Positions 42,495 through 50,327 of a stretch of 61,704 nucleotides of DNA are shown one piece after another. The translations under genes were made by a program, and so were the position numbers. The notes under the pieces were generated by a model. That model was not told the DNA's origin and ran no database searches. It worked only from the letters and a program-made list of their open reading frames with translations. Each line of letters begins with the position of its first letter. Position 1 is the first letter of the stretch. The stretch covers positions 1-61,704 of the forward strand of contig CAINOB010000007.1 in assembly GCA_903851365.1 (NCBI GenBank), written 5' to 3'. This DNA comes from an uncultured Bacteroidota bacterium. Lineage in GTDB: Bacteria; Bacteroidota; Bacteroidia; Bacteroidales; UBA12481.

Positions 42495-43271
42495 ATGAAA
42501 TCAATAAGTTTAAAATTCGGTCTGATTATCATGTTGGTCAGTGGTATTTCTCTTAGTTCGTGCAATTCCAGTGATGAACTATCTGCAGGAATAACTTACA
42601 ACCTGGTGACTGTAGATAATGAAGGTACCACTCTGATTAATACAGTGGATTTGAAAACAGTTACCACCGGCTCGGATGCAATTACCGAATCCCAGTCCGA
42701 TTGGCTGAAGTTCATGCGAGAAGAAGAAAAACTGGCACATGACCTGTATATTGCCTTCAGTGAGATTTATACCGTCCCGGTATTTAAAAATATTCCACGG
42801 GCAGAACTGAACCACATGAATGCGGTTTTAACCATTCTTACTACCTATTCAATTGAAGATCCTGCTTCAATAGAAAATGGAGTTTTCAATAATGCTGATT
42901 TACAGGCTTTATACAACACCCTGTTGGCAAAAGGGAAAGTTAGCCTGGTTGAGGCACTCAAGGTTGGCGCTTTAGTGGAAGAGACTGATATTCTGGATCT
43001 CGCAAAGGTTTATGAACTGAACCCGGGCGATGATCTTACTGCCCTGACCGAAGCACTCATGCTCGGCTCGAGAAATCACCTCAGGGCTTTTGTCAGGGTT
43101 CTGAAGGTAAATGGCGTTGTTTATGCTCCTGTCGCTCTTAGCCTAGAAGATTATACAGCGATTGTGACCTCCGATTGGGAACGGGGAACAGGGCTCTGTA
43201 TCGGTAATCAAAACGCTGCAGGTAAAAAATATTGTAACCGGTCAGGCAAAGGATTCATGGGCGGCAAATAG
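42495..43271 (+). CDS. DUF2202 ferritin-like lipoprotein
   Basis: 258 aa. The lipobox LSSCN (Cys about 22) marks a lipoprotein. The core EEEKLAHDLYIAFSEIYTVPVFKNIPRAELNHMNAV and later GSRNHLRAFVR match DUF2202, a ferritin-like di-iron fold. Function unknown; family members are often secreted and linked to metal or envelope stress. Confidence 0.8.
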   Translation: MKSISLKFGLIIMLVSGISLSSCNSSDELSAGITYNLVTVDNEGTTLINTVDLKTVTTGSDAITESQSDWLKFMREEEKLAHDLYIAFSEIYTVPVFKNIPRAELNHMNAVLTILTTYSIEDPASIENGVFNNADLQALYNTLLAKGKVSLVEALKVGALVEETDILDLAKVYELNPGDDLTALTEALMLGSRNHLRAFVRVLKVNGVVYAPVALSLEDYTAIVTSDWERGTGLCIGNQNAAGKKYCNRSGKGFMGGK

Positions 43272-43301
43272 GCCAGGATATTAATTTTTGTGGATAGTTT
43301 C

Positions 43302-43344
43302 AGTTGTCCATGATCAAGGGTAAAACCTTGAATCGTGGGCAACT
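43302..43344. terminator. Hairpin terminator after DUF2202 gene
   Basis: An imperfect stem of AGTTGTCCATGATCAAGG against CCTTGAATCGTGGGCAACT with a 6-base loop is followed by TTCTTTTAT. It sits between the convergent DUF2202 and DUF2798-like genes and could serve both. Confidence 0.6.
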
Positions 43345-43366
43345 TTCTTTTATATTCAGTTCAACT

Positions 43367-43591
43367 TTATTCAACATACTTAGCTATTACTTTCTTGATA
43401 ACTGGCATAATTACCATTACCACTGGCAATGCAACCACGAAGCTAAGGCCCCATGATTTCATCCATTTTCCAATGAATCCAGCATGATAACCGAAATTGA
43501 CTGATACAATAACGAACGTTACGACCAGGGTCATTACCAATATCATAATGGTCAGGGTAACTTTCATTTCATTTTTTTTCGCAATTCTCAT
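43367..43591 (-). CDS. DUF2798-like small membrane protein
   Basis: 74 aa with two transmembrane helices and the signature SVNFGYHAGFIGKWMKSWGLSF, typical of DUF2798. Function unknown. It lies 13 bases downstream of the DsrE-like gene 43605 and could be the last gene of the ArsR-DsrE-DsrE operon. Confidence 0.75.
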   Translation of the reverse strand: MRIAKKNEMKVTLTIMILVMTLVVTFVIVSVNFGYHAGFIGKWMKSWGLSFVVALPVVMVIMPVIKKVIAKYVE

Positions 43592-43604
43592 AGTCAGGGG
43601 TTTC

Positions 43605-43961
43605 CTAAAAGGTTATTAACTTGTCACTTTCAATGGTCCATTGTGTAAATTGGCTCATTGTGCTTAATTCAGCTCCTTCGATCAATGGAATTGATTTAAG
43701 ACCACGTGCTTCAGCACAACTTCCGCACAATTTCACGAGTCCGCCTTTTTGGATAATGGATTTCAGCATGCGCTCGATGCTGTAATATCCTTGTGGAGTA
43801 TTCTGATTTGGAATGGCACAGGTTACTGCGTCTGCCATCAAAAAAATCCGAACTTCAGTTTGTTCATGTTCCTTCTGCAGCTGCATGGCCAATCTCAAAG
43901 CATTATAGGCCTTTTCAGTACCATAGGGGGCATCGTTTATCAGAATTAGAATACTATCCAT
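43605..43961 (-). CDS. DsrE-family protein (cytoplasmic)
   Basis: 118 aa from the ATG at 43961: SILILINDAPYGTEKAYNALRLAMQLQKE, then VRIFLMADAVTCAI and KLCGSCAEARGL, the DsrE/YchN-type fold with Cys in the two usual active-site positions. The open frame extends upstream but overlaps the next gene. Likely sulfur carrier; paired with an exported paralogue, 43973, and an ArsR regulator. Confidence 0.85.
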   Translation of the reverse strand: MDSILILINDAPYGTEKAYNALRLAMQLQKEHEQTEVRIFLMADAVTCAIPNQNTPQGYYSIERMLKSIIQKGGLVKLCGSCAEARGLKSIPLIEGAELSTMSQFTQWTIESDKLITF

Positions 43962-43972
43962 GATAAGCAGAA

Positions 43973-44389
43973 TTAAAAGGTTAACAGGATTTTGCTTTTC
44001 CTGACAATAGAATACAAATCGCTCATCGATGACATGGTGCAAACCTGGGGGTGAAGATTGTTCCGACTGCGCAAACAGGTACCACATCCGAGTATGAGGC
44101 CTCCGGCATTAAGGAAAATATCCGACTGCTTTTTTATATCGGCATTATTCTTTGCCAATGAATCCATTACTACTCCTTTTCCCAAAAGGAATATTTGTAC
44201 GGTGTCGCCCGAATTGACGGCAAAATTTGCGAGTCTCAACGCATTCCATACGGTTTCAACATCCTGGGAATAAATCACCATCCCGATACTCGTAGGAGCG
44301 GGGTTATCACCCGCGTTAGCACCTGATTGGGAAAATGCCGTTGTCCCCAGGCCTATCAAAAGGACCGTTACAGAGAATAATTTTTTCAT
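43973..44389 (-). CDS. Exported DsrE-like protein
   Basis: 138 aa. A signal peptide (KKLFSVTVLLIGLGTTAFSQ) is followed by a DsrE-like domain IGMVIYSQDVETVWNALRLANF...VQIFLLGKGVV...LGCGTCLRSRN. The CGTC matches the CGSC of the cytoplasmic partner 43605. A periplasmic DsrE next to a cytoplasmic one suggests sulfur handling on both sides of the membrane. It follows the arsR-like gene by 9 bases. Confidence 0.82.
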   Translation of the reverse strand: MKKLFSVTVLLIGLGTTAFSQSGANAGDNPAPTSIGMVIYSQDVETVWNALRLANFAVNSGDTVQIFLLGKGVVMDSLAKNNADIKKQSDIFLNAGGLILGCGTCLRSRNNLHPQVCTMSSMSDLYSIVRKSKILLTF

Positions 44390-44398
44390 GTTATAATT

Positions 44399-44719
44399 TT
44401 AAAGAAGTTTGACTAACTCATGCTGTTTGTTAAGATTATCTATCAGAATTTCTCTCATGATCCGGCAGGCTATTGCGATCTTTTCACTGGAAAGCTTGTA
44501 AAATGCCTTTAACCCTTCTTTTCTTTGAATCAGGATTCCGTTAGAAACCATCAAAGAAAGGTGTTGAGAGAGGTTCGATTTCAATACCCCGGTTTCCGTT
44601 TGTAAATCGCTAAATGCCATTTCCGTTTCTCCAAGGATCTCAATGATCTCGATGCGAATCGGGTTTGCAAGAGCTTTGCAAATATTAGCATGGAGAACGT
44701 ATATGGTTTTATCCTTCAT
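44399..44719 (-). CDS. ArsR-family regulator
   Basis: 106 aa, a winged-helix protein: CKALANPIRIEIIEIL, recognition helix TGVLKSNLSQHLSLMVSNGIL, wing RKEGLKAFYKL. Metal- or persulfide-sensing Cys are few (one near residue 14, one in the last helix). It opens the DsrE/DsrE/DUF2798 operon, so it probably represses it in response to sulfur species. A GTTTACAAAC palindrome and a TATGTTTG box lie just upstream of the ATG. Confidence 0.88.
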   Translation of the reverse strand: MKDKTIYVLHANICKALANPIRIEIIEILGETEMAFSDLQTETGVLKSNLSQHLSLMVSNGILIQRKEGLKAFYKLSSEKIAIACRIMREILIDNLNKQHELVKLL

Positions 44720-44805
44720 GTTTAGAAGTTTAATTGTTTACAAACATAAAAACAAAGTTTTATATTATGTACGATCTTCATGATAAAAGTTGTCTGGCTT
44801 TTAGA

Positions 44806-44853
44806 TTGACCCCGGTTAAAAATCTCTTTTCATCAAAAAATTGTCGGGGTCAA
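44806..44853. repeat. Long-spaced inverted repeat in the arsR upstream region
   Basis: TTGACCCCG (44806-44814) and CGGGGTCAA (44845-44853) form a perfect 9-base inverted repeat with a 30-base spacer, in a 250-base gene-free interval. It may be the footprint of a regulator or a mobile-element remnant; nothing else in the interval explains it. Confidence 0.4.
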
Positions 44854-44887
44854 TTGTCGGTGAATTTATCCTTAGGATTCGGCAATA

Positions 44888-44924
44888 AAAAGCTGTACCG
44901 GTTTCAGGAACCGGTACAGCTTTT
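44888..44924. terminator. Strong bidirectional terminator
   Basis: AAAAGCTGTACCGG-TTTCAGGAA-CCGGTACAGCTTTT: a 14-base perfect stem, 9-base loop, A/T tails on both sides. It ends the PepSY-like gene transcribed from the right. Confidence 0.8.
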
Positions 44925-44969
44925 ATAAATTGCCGGTAGGGGAACTCCGGCAAACAGAAGATTGGTCTC

Positions 44970-45446
44970 TTATTTTTCCTTCTCCTCTTTTTCTTCTTCC
45001 TCTTTTACATCGACTTTTTTGATCACCTTTCCTTGCAGGTCGATAACTACTTCGATTTCTTCTTTTCCTTTGGCCAGGGAAATCTCAAATGCTTTCATTT
45101 CCGGTGTTTCAATTGAGGCAATTTCACCAAGTTTGTAACCCGCAAATTGATTTTCGATAGTTTTCAGTACCTCTCCAGGGAGACCGGCTTTTTCGATGGA
45201 CACTTCAGTTTCCAGCCATTCTCCTTTGTTGTTGAAATTGGCCGACATTTCTTTCCCGTTCAATTTGAATTCAGCTTCAAACTCTGTGGCTGATTCTGAA
45301 GACCATTTAACACTCTTTGCTTCAGTAAACTTGGTGGCAAATGCTTTCTTGGCAACTTCTGGGACTTCCGTTTTCTGTGCCCAAACTGGAAGAATCACCA
45401 TCAAGGCTATTGCTGTTAATGATGTCGACAATAATTTCTTTTTCAT
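44970..45446 (-). CDS. PepSY-like secreted protein (DUF2874 type)
   Basis: 158 aa. Signal peptide (LTAIALMVILPVWAQ), then two PepSY-like units with VPEVAKKAFATKFTEAKSVKWSSE and LPGEVLKTIENQF, each followed by strands; the C-terminus is Glu/Lys-rich. The family is abundant in Bacteroidetes periplasm. It lies downstream of a two-component system, which may control it. Confidence 0.8.
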   Translation of the reverse strand: MKKKLLSTSLTAIALMVILPVWAQKTEVPEVAKKAFATKFTEAKSVKWSSESATEFEAEFKLNGKEMSANFNNKGEWLETEVSIEKAGLPGEVLKTIENQFAGYKLGEIASIETPEMKAFEISLAKGKEEIEVVIDLQGKVIKKVDVKEEEEKEEKEK

Positions 45447-45510
45447 AATGCTATTGATTTAAATGAATTACCATTCAAAGGTATTTCGGGATTCTGTCGG
45501 AAACCTGTAG

Positions 45511-46761
45511 CTAAAAGTCAATTTTAACAGAATGCCATCCTGAATGGTAATCGTAAGTAACCCTCCATTTGAAGTGATCGCATATTTTTTTTACTAATGT
45601 CAGGCCTAAGCCCAAAGATCCGGAGGACGGATCCCCTTTAACAAATTGATTAAAAAAAGTATTGGGATCCAATTGGACCGGCAGACCTTCATTAGTAAAA
45701 ATCAAAGATTTTTCGTCCAACTTTATCCTGATGCCAGTTCCTAGATTTGCATGTTTTATGCAATTCCCCAAAAGATTTTCTAAAACAATGGACAGTAATT
45801 CCGGCTGTGCTGTTACCACCACGTTTGTTAAATCGGTGTTGAATTCAAGCTTTCTTGCATGCCCCAGTTCCCGGACACTTTCCACTTGTTCAGCCAGAAA
45901 AGAAGAAAGCTCGATCTGTTTCATTCCCTGGAACTGGTTGTTCTCAATTCTGGTGAGTAAAATAAGTGTCTGGTTTAACCTCGACAACCGGCTTAACGCC
46001 TGCTGCATTGCTTGCAGATGCTTGGCTTGTTGGGGGTTAAGCGATTTATCCTGAAAAAGATCATCAAGCTGGGTTTGTATGATCGCCAGCGGGGTTTGCA
46101 TTTCATGAGAAGCGTTAACGGTGAAATCTTTAAGATTATTAAAATCAGACTGGGCCTGCGCAGTAAATGATTCCAAAACGTTCCTAAGCTCTTTAAACTC
46201 ATCAATATCTGACGGCGAAAGCGTAATCTTTCGTGGTGCTTCAAATGAAAACCGGTTCAGCTGATCCAAATATTGCCGGAATGGCATCCAGACACTTCTG
46301 GCAATTCTTTGATTAAATAACAATAATCCCGAAACCAATAGTAGCATAGCCAAACCTACGGTGAGAAGCAATATCCAAAGAAGGTCAGTGGTTTGTATTA
46401 ACGAGGTCCAAACTTCGAATCGATAGCTGTGACCGCTGATTGTATCGGAAGCAACCAGGAAGCGATACTTTTCACTATCCTTTTCAGGTTCTTCAATCAG
46501 CAGGCTGTCTTTGAATGAAAAGGTTGGAGAATAAGGAACGGGGGTAGATATTTTTTCAACTCTCACCATTGGATTGTTATCCGGAATAATTCCGGCAATT
46601 CTCACTTGTTCCCGTACAGCCAGATACTCCTGATTTAACTTTTCATCCACTTCATTCCGAAGAATCCTGGTTATCGACAGAAACAAGCCAGTACCAACAA
46701 TCAAAAATACCACTAGTGTGTACCATAGGTAATTACGATTGACCTTTTGTAATAGTCTCAT
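45511..46761 (-). CDS. Sensor histidine kinase
   Basis: 416 aa. Two membrane helices (about 13-33 and 133-155) enclose a periplasmic domain; the phosphorylated His is in NASHEMQTPLA (about 220); ENLLGNCIKHA is the N box and LGLGLTLVKKIC a G box. The ATPase domain is somewhat reduced: a clear D-x-G box is not seen. Its start overlaps the response regulator stop by 4 bases. Confidence 0.88.
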   Translation of the reverse strand: MRLLQKVNRNYLWYTLVVFLIVGTGLFLSITRILRNEVDEKLNQEYLAVREQVRIAGIIPDNNPMVRVEKISTPVPYSPTFSFKDSLLIEEPEKDSEKYRFLVASDTISGHSYRFEVWTSLIQTTDLLWILLLTVGLAMLLLVSGLLLFNQRIARSVWMPFRQYLDQLNRFSFEAPRKITLSPSDIDEFKELRNVLESFTAQAQSDFNNLKDFTVNASHEMQTPLAIIQTQLDDLFQDKSLNPQQAKHLQAMQQALSRLSRLNQTLILLTRIENNQFQGMKQIELSSFLAEQVESVRELGHARKLEFNTDLTNVVVTAQPELLSIVLENLLGNCIKHANLGTGIRIKLDEKSLIFTNEGLPVQLDPNTFFNQFVKGDPSSGSLGLGLTLVKKICDHFKWRVTYDYHSGWHSVKIDF

Positions 46762-47435
46762 TCGATAGAGAATTTATATCCTAATCCATAAATCGTTTTA
46801 ATGGGATCGGTTCCTCCCTTTTCCTGGATTTTTTTTCGGATATTCTTGATGTAATTATATACAAAATCAAAATTGTCCGACAGATCCATATGATCTCCCC
46901 ATAAATGCTCTGCAATGCTTTCTTTGGTGAGGACCCGGTTTAGATTGGCGGCAAAAAAAACCACAAGATCAAATTCCTTCCTGGTGAGATCCAGCGGCAG
47001 CCCATTAACAAAAGCTTTATGCTCTTCCTGAACAATTAGAAAATCACCGATTTCCAGTTGATTTCGTCCTTTAAAATTCCGGCGTCGCTCGATAGCCCGG
47101 ATTCGGGCATTTAATTCGGCCAGATGAAAAGGTTTGGTCAGGTAATCATCGGCTCCGAATTCCAGCCCGTTGATTTTATCATCCATTGACGCTCTCGCCG
47201 ACAGGATCAGGACACCGGTCTCAGGATGAGTTGATTTTAAAACCGGTATTATTTTCAATCCACTACCATCCGGCAATCCAACGTCCAGCACAATAATGTC
47301 ATACTGGTACAAATCGATTTTCATAAGAGCTTCGCTTAAACTTGATGCCTGTTCACAGACATGACCTCTTTCGATGATAAAACCAACCACCGATTCCAAT
47401 AAGGGGCGTTCATCCTCAACAACCAATATCTTCAT
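46758..47435 (-). CDS. OmpR-type response regulator
   Basis: 225 aa. Receiver domain with VEDE (8-11), the phospho-accepting Asp in IIVLDVGLPDGSG (about 51) and the Lys in YLTKPF, followed by an OmpR/PhoB winged helix (LTRKEFDLVVFFAANLNRVLTKESI). Partner of the overlapping kinase. Confidence 0.92.
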   Translation of the reverse strand: MKILVVEDERPLLESVVGFIIERGHVCEQASSLSEALMKIDLYQYDIIVLDVGLPDGSGLKIIPVLKSTHPETGVLILSARASMDDKINGLEFGADDYLTKPFHLAELNARIRAIERRRNFKGRNQLEIGDFLIVQEEHKAFVNGLPLDLTRKEFDLVVFFAANLNRVLTKESIAEHLWGDHMDLSDNFDFVYNYIKNIRKKIQEKGGTDPIKTIYGLGYKFSIE

Positions 47436-47570
47436 TAAATCAGTTTCTTAAACAAAGATAGGTTCAAAATCTGTCGACAATCTGGAGTAGGATTATATAC
47501 TTTTTAAAGTGTTCCCAAAGACCTTTAAACAGCCAAGTGAAAACTATGTGCTAATTTTAATGAGAAAATA

Positions 47571-48359
47571 TTGAGTTCGAAACCCCAATTTTCTATCATG
47601 CGAAAGTGTCTTTCCCCCTTTTTTATTGGTCGTGAAGAGCCTGGATTAAATTCTGGAACTGGAATCTTTGACTTAGAGTTACCCAGGACGCTCATTGCTT
47701 GTGAGCCAGGATCGATCAATGCAATAAATAATGTTAATTGTGCCATCCGGGATTTTGTTGCAGAATCAGTCTTGATAGGAGAGAAGCCATTTGTGCTGAG
47801 CGGTGATTGCTTAAGCGCCATTGGATGCCTAGCTGGTATCCAGAAGTGCAAGATGCAACCCCATTTACTATGGTTTGATGCTCACGGCGATTTTCATACT
47901 CCGGAAACAACTATAAGTGGGCACTTAGGTGGAATGCCATTAGCTATGATTACGGGTCGTGGCGACTTGTCTCTGCTGAAAGGAGCAAATATGACACCAC
48001 TACCGGATAGATTGGTCTATTTTATTGGGGGTAGAGATTTGGAACCCGGAGAAAAGGAGGCCATATATGAATCACAGATTTGCAAGTGTGACCGGATTGT
48101 TGATATACTTGATGACCTACCCAAACAAGGTCCTTTTTGGGTGCATTTTGATACGGACTATATTAATCCCATTGATGCCCCGGCAATGCGATACCCAGCA
48201 GTGGGTGGACCCTCAGCTCAACTTATTAAATCCGATTTAAAGGCATTAGCGGGATGTATTAACATCCTTGGCTTATCGGTTTCCGCCTGGGCACCGCATT
48301 TGGACGTGGATGCGCGTACTGCCCGAACATGTTGGAATGTTATTGACGCCGACCTCTAA
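47571..48359 (+). CDS. Arginase/agmatinase-like protein with altered metal site
   Basis: Up to 262 aa (TTG 47571 or ATG 47598). The ureohydrolase motifs are WFDAHGDFHT (metal-binding DAHxDxH) and HFDTDYINP (SxDxD with Ser changed to His). The first motif reads SGDCLSAIG where GGDHS is expected, so a metal-binding His is replaced by Cys. The substrate may therefore differ from arginine or agmatine. Convergent with the lipoprotein gene, overlapping it by 20 bases. Confidence 0.78.
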   Translation: MSSKPQFSIMRKCLSPFFIGREEPGLNSGTGIFDLELPRTLIACEPGSINAINNVNCAIRDFVAESVLIGEKPFVLSGDCLSAIGCLAGIQKCKMQPHLLWFDAHGDFHTPETTISGHLGGMPLAMITGRGDLSLLKGANMTPLPDRLVYFIGGRDLEPGEKEAIYESQICKCDRIVDILDDLPKQGPFWVHFDTDYINPIDAPAMRYPAVGGPSAQLIKSDLKALAGCINILGLSVSAWAPHLDVDARTARTCWNVIDADL

Positions 48360-49167
48360 GCTTGATTTCCTTCGTCACCCCGTTCTGAGTAACAGTAGCA
48401 ATATTGTCGCATACGTTTTCACCATAATCAATGGTGATATCGCTCTGTCCTTCAAGTGTAATGACTTTTACCCCATTACGGATCCAGCGGCAATTGTTGC
48501 TGATAACCAATGGTTCGTTAATGACCCAGGAAAAGGTTTTCCCATCCTTCCTGGTTCCAGAGGCATTGCCTGTAAGCTGAAAAGCATCGTCTGTGCGATC
48601 GCGAGGGGTGTCAATTCCGCGAGTTTGCACCCGGGTATGAATGGCTTCACGAGTACGGAGAATATTCCCTTCCGGAGTGGTAATCTGGCCCCCAACTATA
48701 GTTGATGTCCATGTGGGATGACCATCAGCGCGACTGAAGACGGTTGTATTCGTTCCTTCAACCTTATTGCCATTAACATAGTAATTGTCAAAAGTGATCA
48801 CTTTTGTCCAGGCCCTGCCATTCTGCGGAGCATCCATATTAATAATGATCTTACCTTTTTTGACAACGCTATCCCTGACCAAGCATCCTTCGGTTCCAAA
48901 ATCAATGGTGATGGTTTTTGGCCAGGTTACCCGGTCCATGGGTACAACCGTAACCGTTCTGCAATCATCAAAGCCTGACTTCAACTCTCCAAAAAAGATA
49001 TCCGAAGTATATTCTACCTCATCCAAAACGTCATCCAGAAGGTCAGAACTCAGAATCTGATCCTCTACATTGTTTAAGGTTTGTGGTGCCATAGCACCCT
49101 CATCTTGCTTGCATGCCGAAAAAGCCACCAGGCTCAGGGCAAATAGGAATGGAGCAATTTTTTTCAT
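48340..49167 (-). CDS. Secreted lipoprotein, unknown function
   Basis: 275 aa. The lipobox VAFSACK puts the Cys at about 19. The body is rich in beta strands (TVTVVPMDRVTWPKTITIDFGTEGC...) with paired Cys, and ends in RGRRQ. No family recognised beyond a typical Bacteroidetes surface or periplasmic lipoprotein. Confidence 0.7.
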   Translation of the reverse strand: MKKIAPFLFALSLVAFSACKQDEGAMAPQTLNNVEDQILSSDLLDDVLDEVEYTSDIFFGELKSGFDDCRTVTVVPMDRVTWPKTITIDFGTEGCLVRDSVVKKGKIIINMDAPQNGRAWTKVITFDNYYVNGNKVEGTNTTVFSRADGHPTWTSTIVGGQITTPEGNILRTREAIHTRVQTRGIDTPRDRTDDAFQLTGNASGTRKDGKTFSWVINEPLVISNNCRWIRNGVKVITLEGQSDITIDYGENVCDNIATVTQNGVTKEIKLRGRRQ

Positions 49168-49355
49168 GTTCAGATTTTGATTATTGACAACCTTTAGACC
49201 AAATCAATAATTAATGGTTTAATCATAAAATGCAAATGGTTTTCAAACGGTTACCATAATCAAATTATAACAAATTTTAACATCGAACTCGAGTCTCAGG
49301 TTAAACTATACCTTTTCTGGTCTGTCCAAAGAACAAATCAATTATGGAGGGTTAT

Positions 49356-49853
49356 ATGAAAAACAGAATTTTTAAAATTACCGGATTTGCCACTCTCTTG
49401 TTGTTGGTATCCGGTATTTTCTCATCAGTAAATGCACAACCTGGCCAAGGTCAGTTCAGAGCCCCAGGCAGAGCGAATCAGGAAAAGATTCTTGAGAAGG
49501 TCAAATTGACTGATGATCAGCAAAAACTGATGACTGATCTGAGAATGCAGTTCCGTCAGGAAAGTACCAGAATCAACGACCTGATCAAAGAAAAGAGAGC
49601 CCATCTGAAAACTTTGATCGATACAGACAATCGCGATATGAAAGACCTTGACAAAACGATTGCGGAACTGACTACCCTGAAAGGCGATCTGATTAAAAAA
49701 GCTATCGTTCACCGGGATGCGGTCAAGAAAATCCTATCTCCTGAGCAAATGATCATCTGGGAGCGCAGGGTAAAACAGCACTTGGGAAAAGGTATGCAGG
49801 GCCCACGGGCAAGTGGGATGAGAGATGGTTCGATGAGAATGAGAAACCGTTAA
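49356..49853 (+). CDS. Spy/CpxP-like periplasmic protein
   Basis: 165 aa from the ATG at 49356, which has GGAGG 5 bases upstream; an in-frame ATG at 49344 lacks it. Signal peptide (LLLLVSGIFSSVNAQ), then a helical domain EKVKLTDDQQKLMTDLRMQFRQESTRINDL...LSPEQMIIWERRV of Spy type and a Met/Arg/Gly tail. Envelope chaperone or metal-sensing role. Last gene of the metabolic block. Confidence 0.8.
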   Translation: MKNRIFKITGFATLLLLVSGIFSSVNAQPGQGQFRAPGRANQEKILEKVKLTDDQQKLMTDLRMQFRQESTRINDLIKEKRAHLKTLIDTDNRDMKDLDKTIAELTTLKGDLIKKAIVHRDAVKKILSPEQMIIWERRVKQHLGKGMQGPRASGMRDGSMRMRNR

Positions 49854-49875
49854 GTAATGGCGGTGAAATCCGGGC

Positions 49876-49922
49876 AACCGGGTCCAGTTCTGGAGGTAAA
49901 ATTTCTGAGTCTGGACCCGGTT
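49876..49922. terminator. Terminator after the Spy-like gene
   Basis: AACCGGGTCCAG and CTGGACCCGGTT form a 12-base perfect stem around a 23-base loop, followed by CTTCTTATTG. Confidence 0.75.
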
Positions 49923-50063
49923 CTTCTTATTGCCTAATGCCAAAACATAAGAAGTAGGAAGTCTTTGCCTAATAAACTAAACAGATATCGATTAGCTTAT
50001 TATTCTTTAACGAACTCTCCTTTTACTGAGCATGAACAATTCAAAATGAAATGAAGAAGCTTG
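49923..50063. other. Right junction between metabolic block and phage block
   Basis: AT-rich and gene-free. No tRNA or obvious attachment site; only a 9-base TTAACGAAC word is shared with the left junction, which is not significant. Confidence 0.35.
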
Positions 50064-50327
50064 CTATATTTTATTCTTTCTTGTGCGTTTCTCAGGTAAG
50101 ATTACGAAATCACTTTTCTCTGGCAGAGCTGATAAAGGAGGTGGTGGATACAATTCCCTCATCCCCAACGGAGTCAATTGGAGATATGGAAATCCATCCT
50201 CATACAATGCACGAACTTTTTCGACTGGCAGATTAGAATTTGCAAAGTCCAGGGTTCCAAACCGGGGCGTAACGATACGCCCCGGTAGAACCTTAATTAA
50301 GTTAAAATATTCTGTCCAAATCGTGGC
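50064..50327 (-). pseudogene. Phage gene remnant without a start codon
   Basis: An 87-codon open frame ending at 50064 with protein-like content: VLPGRIVTPRFGTLDF, NLPVEKVRALYEDGFPYLQL, TPLGMRELYPPPP. It has no ATG, GTG or TTG until well inside. It directly follows the tail-like gene in another frame, and is the last phage sequence before the metabolic block. It may be the 3' part of a small phage gene cut at the boundary or damaged by a frameshift. Confidence 0.45.
50261..50286. terminator. Perfect GC-rich hairpin at the end of the right phage block
   Basis: ACCGGGGCGTA-ACGA-TACGCCCCGGT: an 11-base perfect stem with a 4-base loop, 11 bases downstream of the tail-like gene's stop. No T-tract follows on the minus strand, so it may be a processing site, or simply lie in the gene remnant. 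Confidence 0.5.

Noticed and set aside
4501-50018. Nine-base TTAACGAAC identity at both junctions as attachment site
   Set aside because: Nine bases are expected by chance at these lengths, and the flanks do not align.
50051-50236. Plus-strand frame starting MKKLAIFYSFLCV as a secreted protein
   Set aside because: After the signal-like start the sequence is not protein-like, and the opposite strand has a better phage-like frame.
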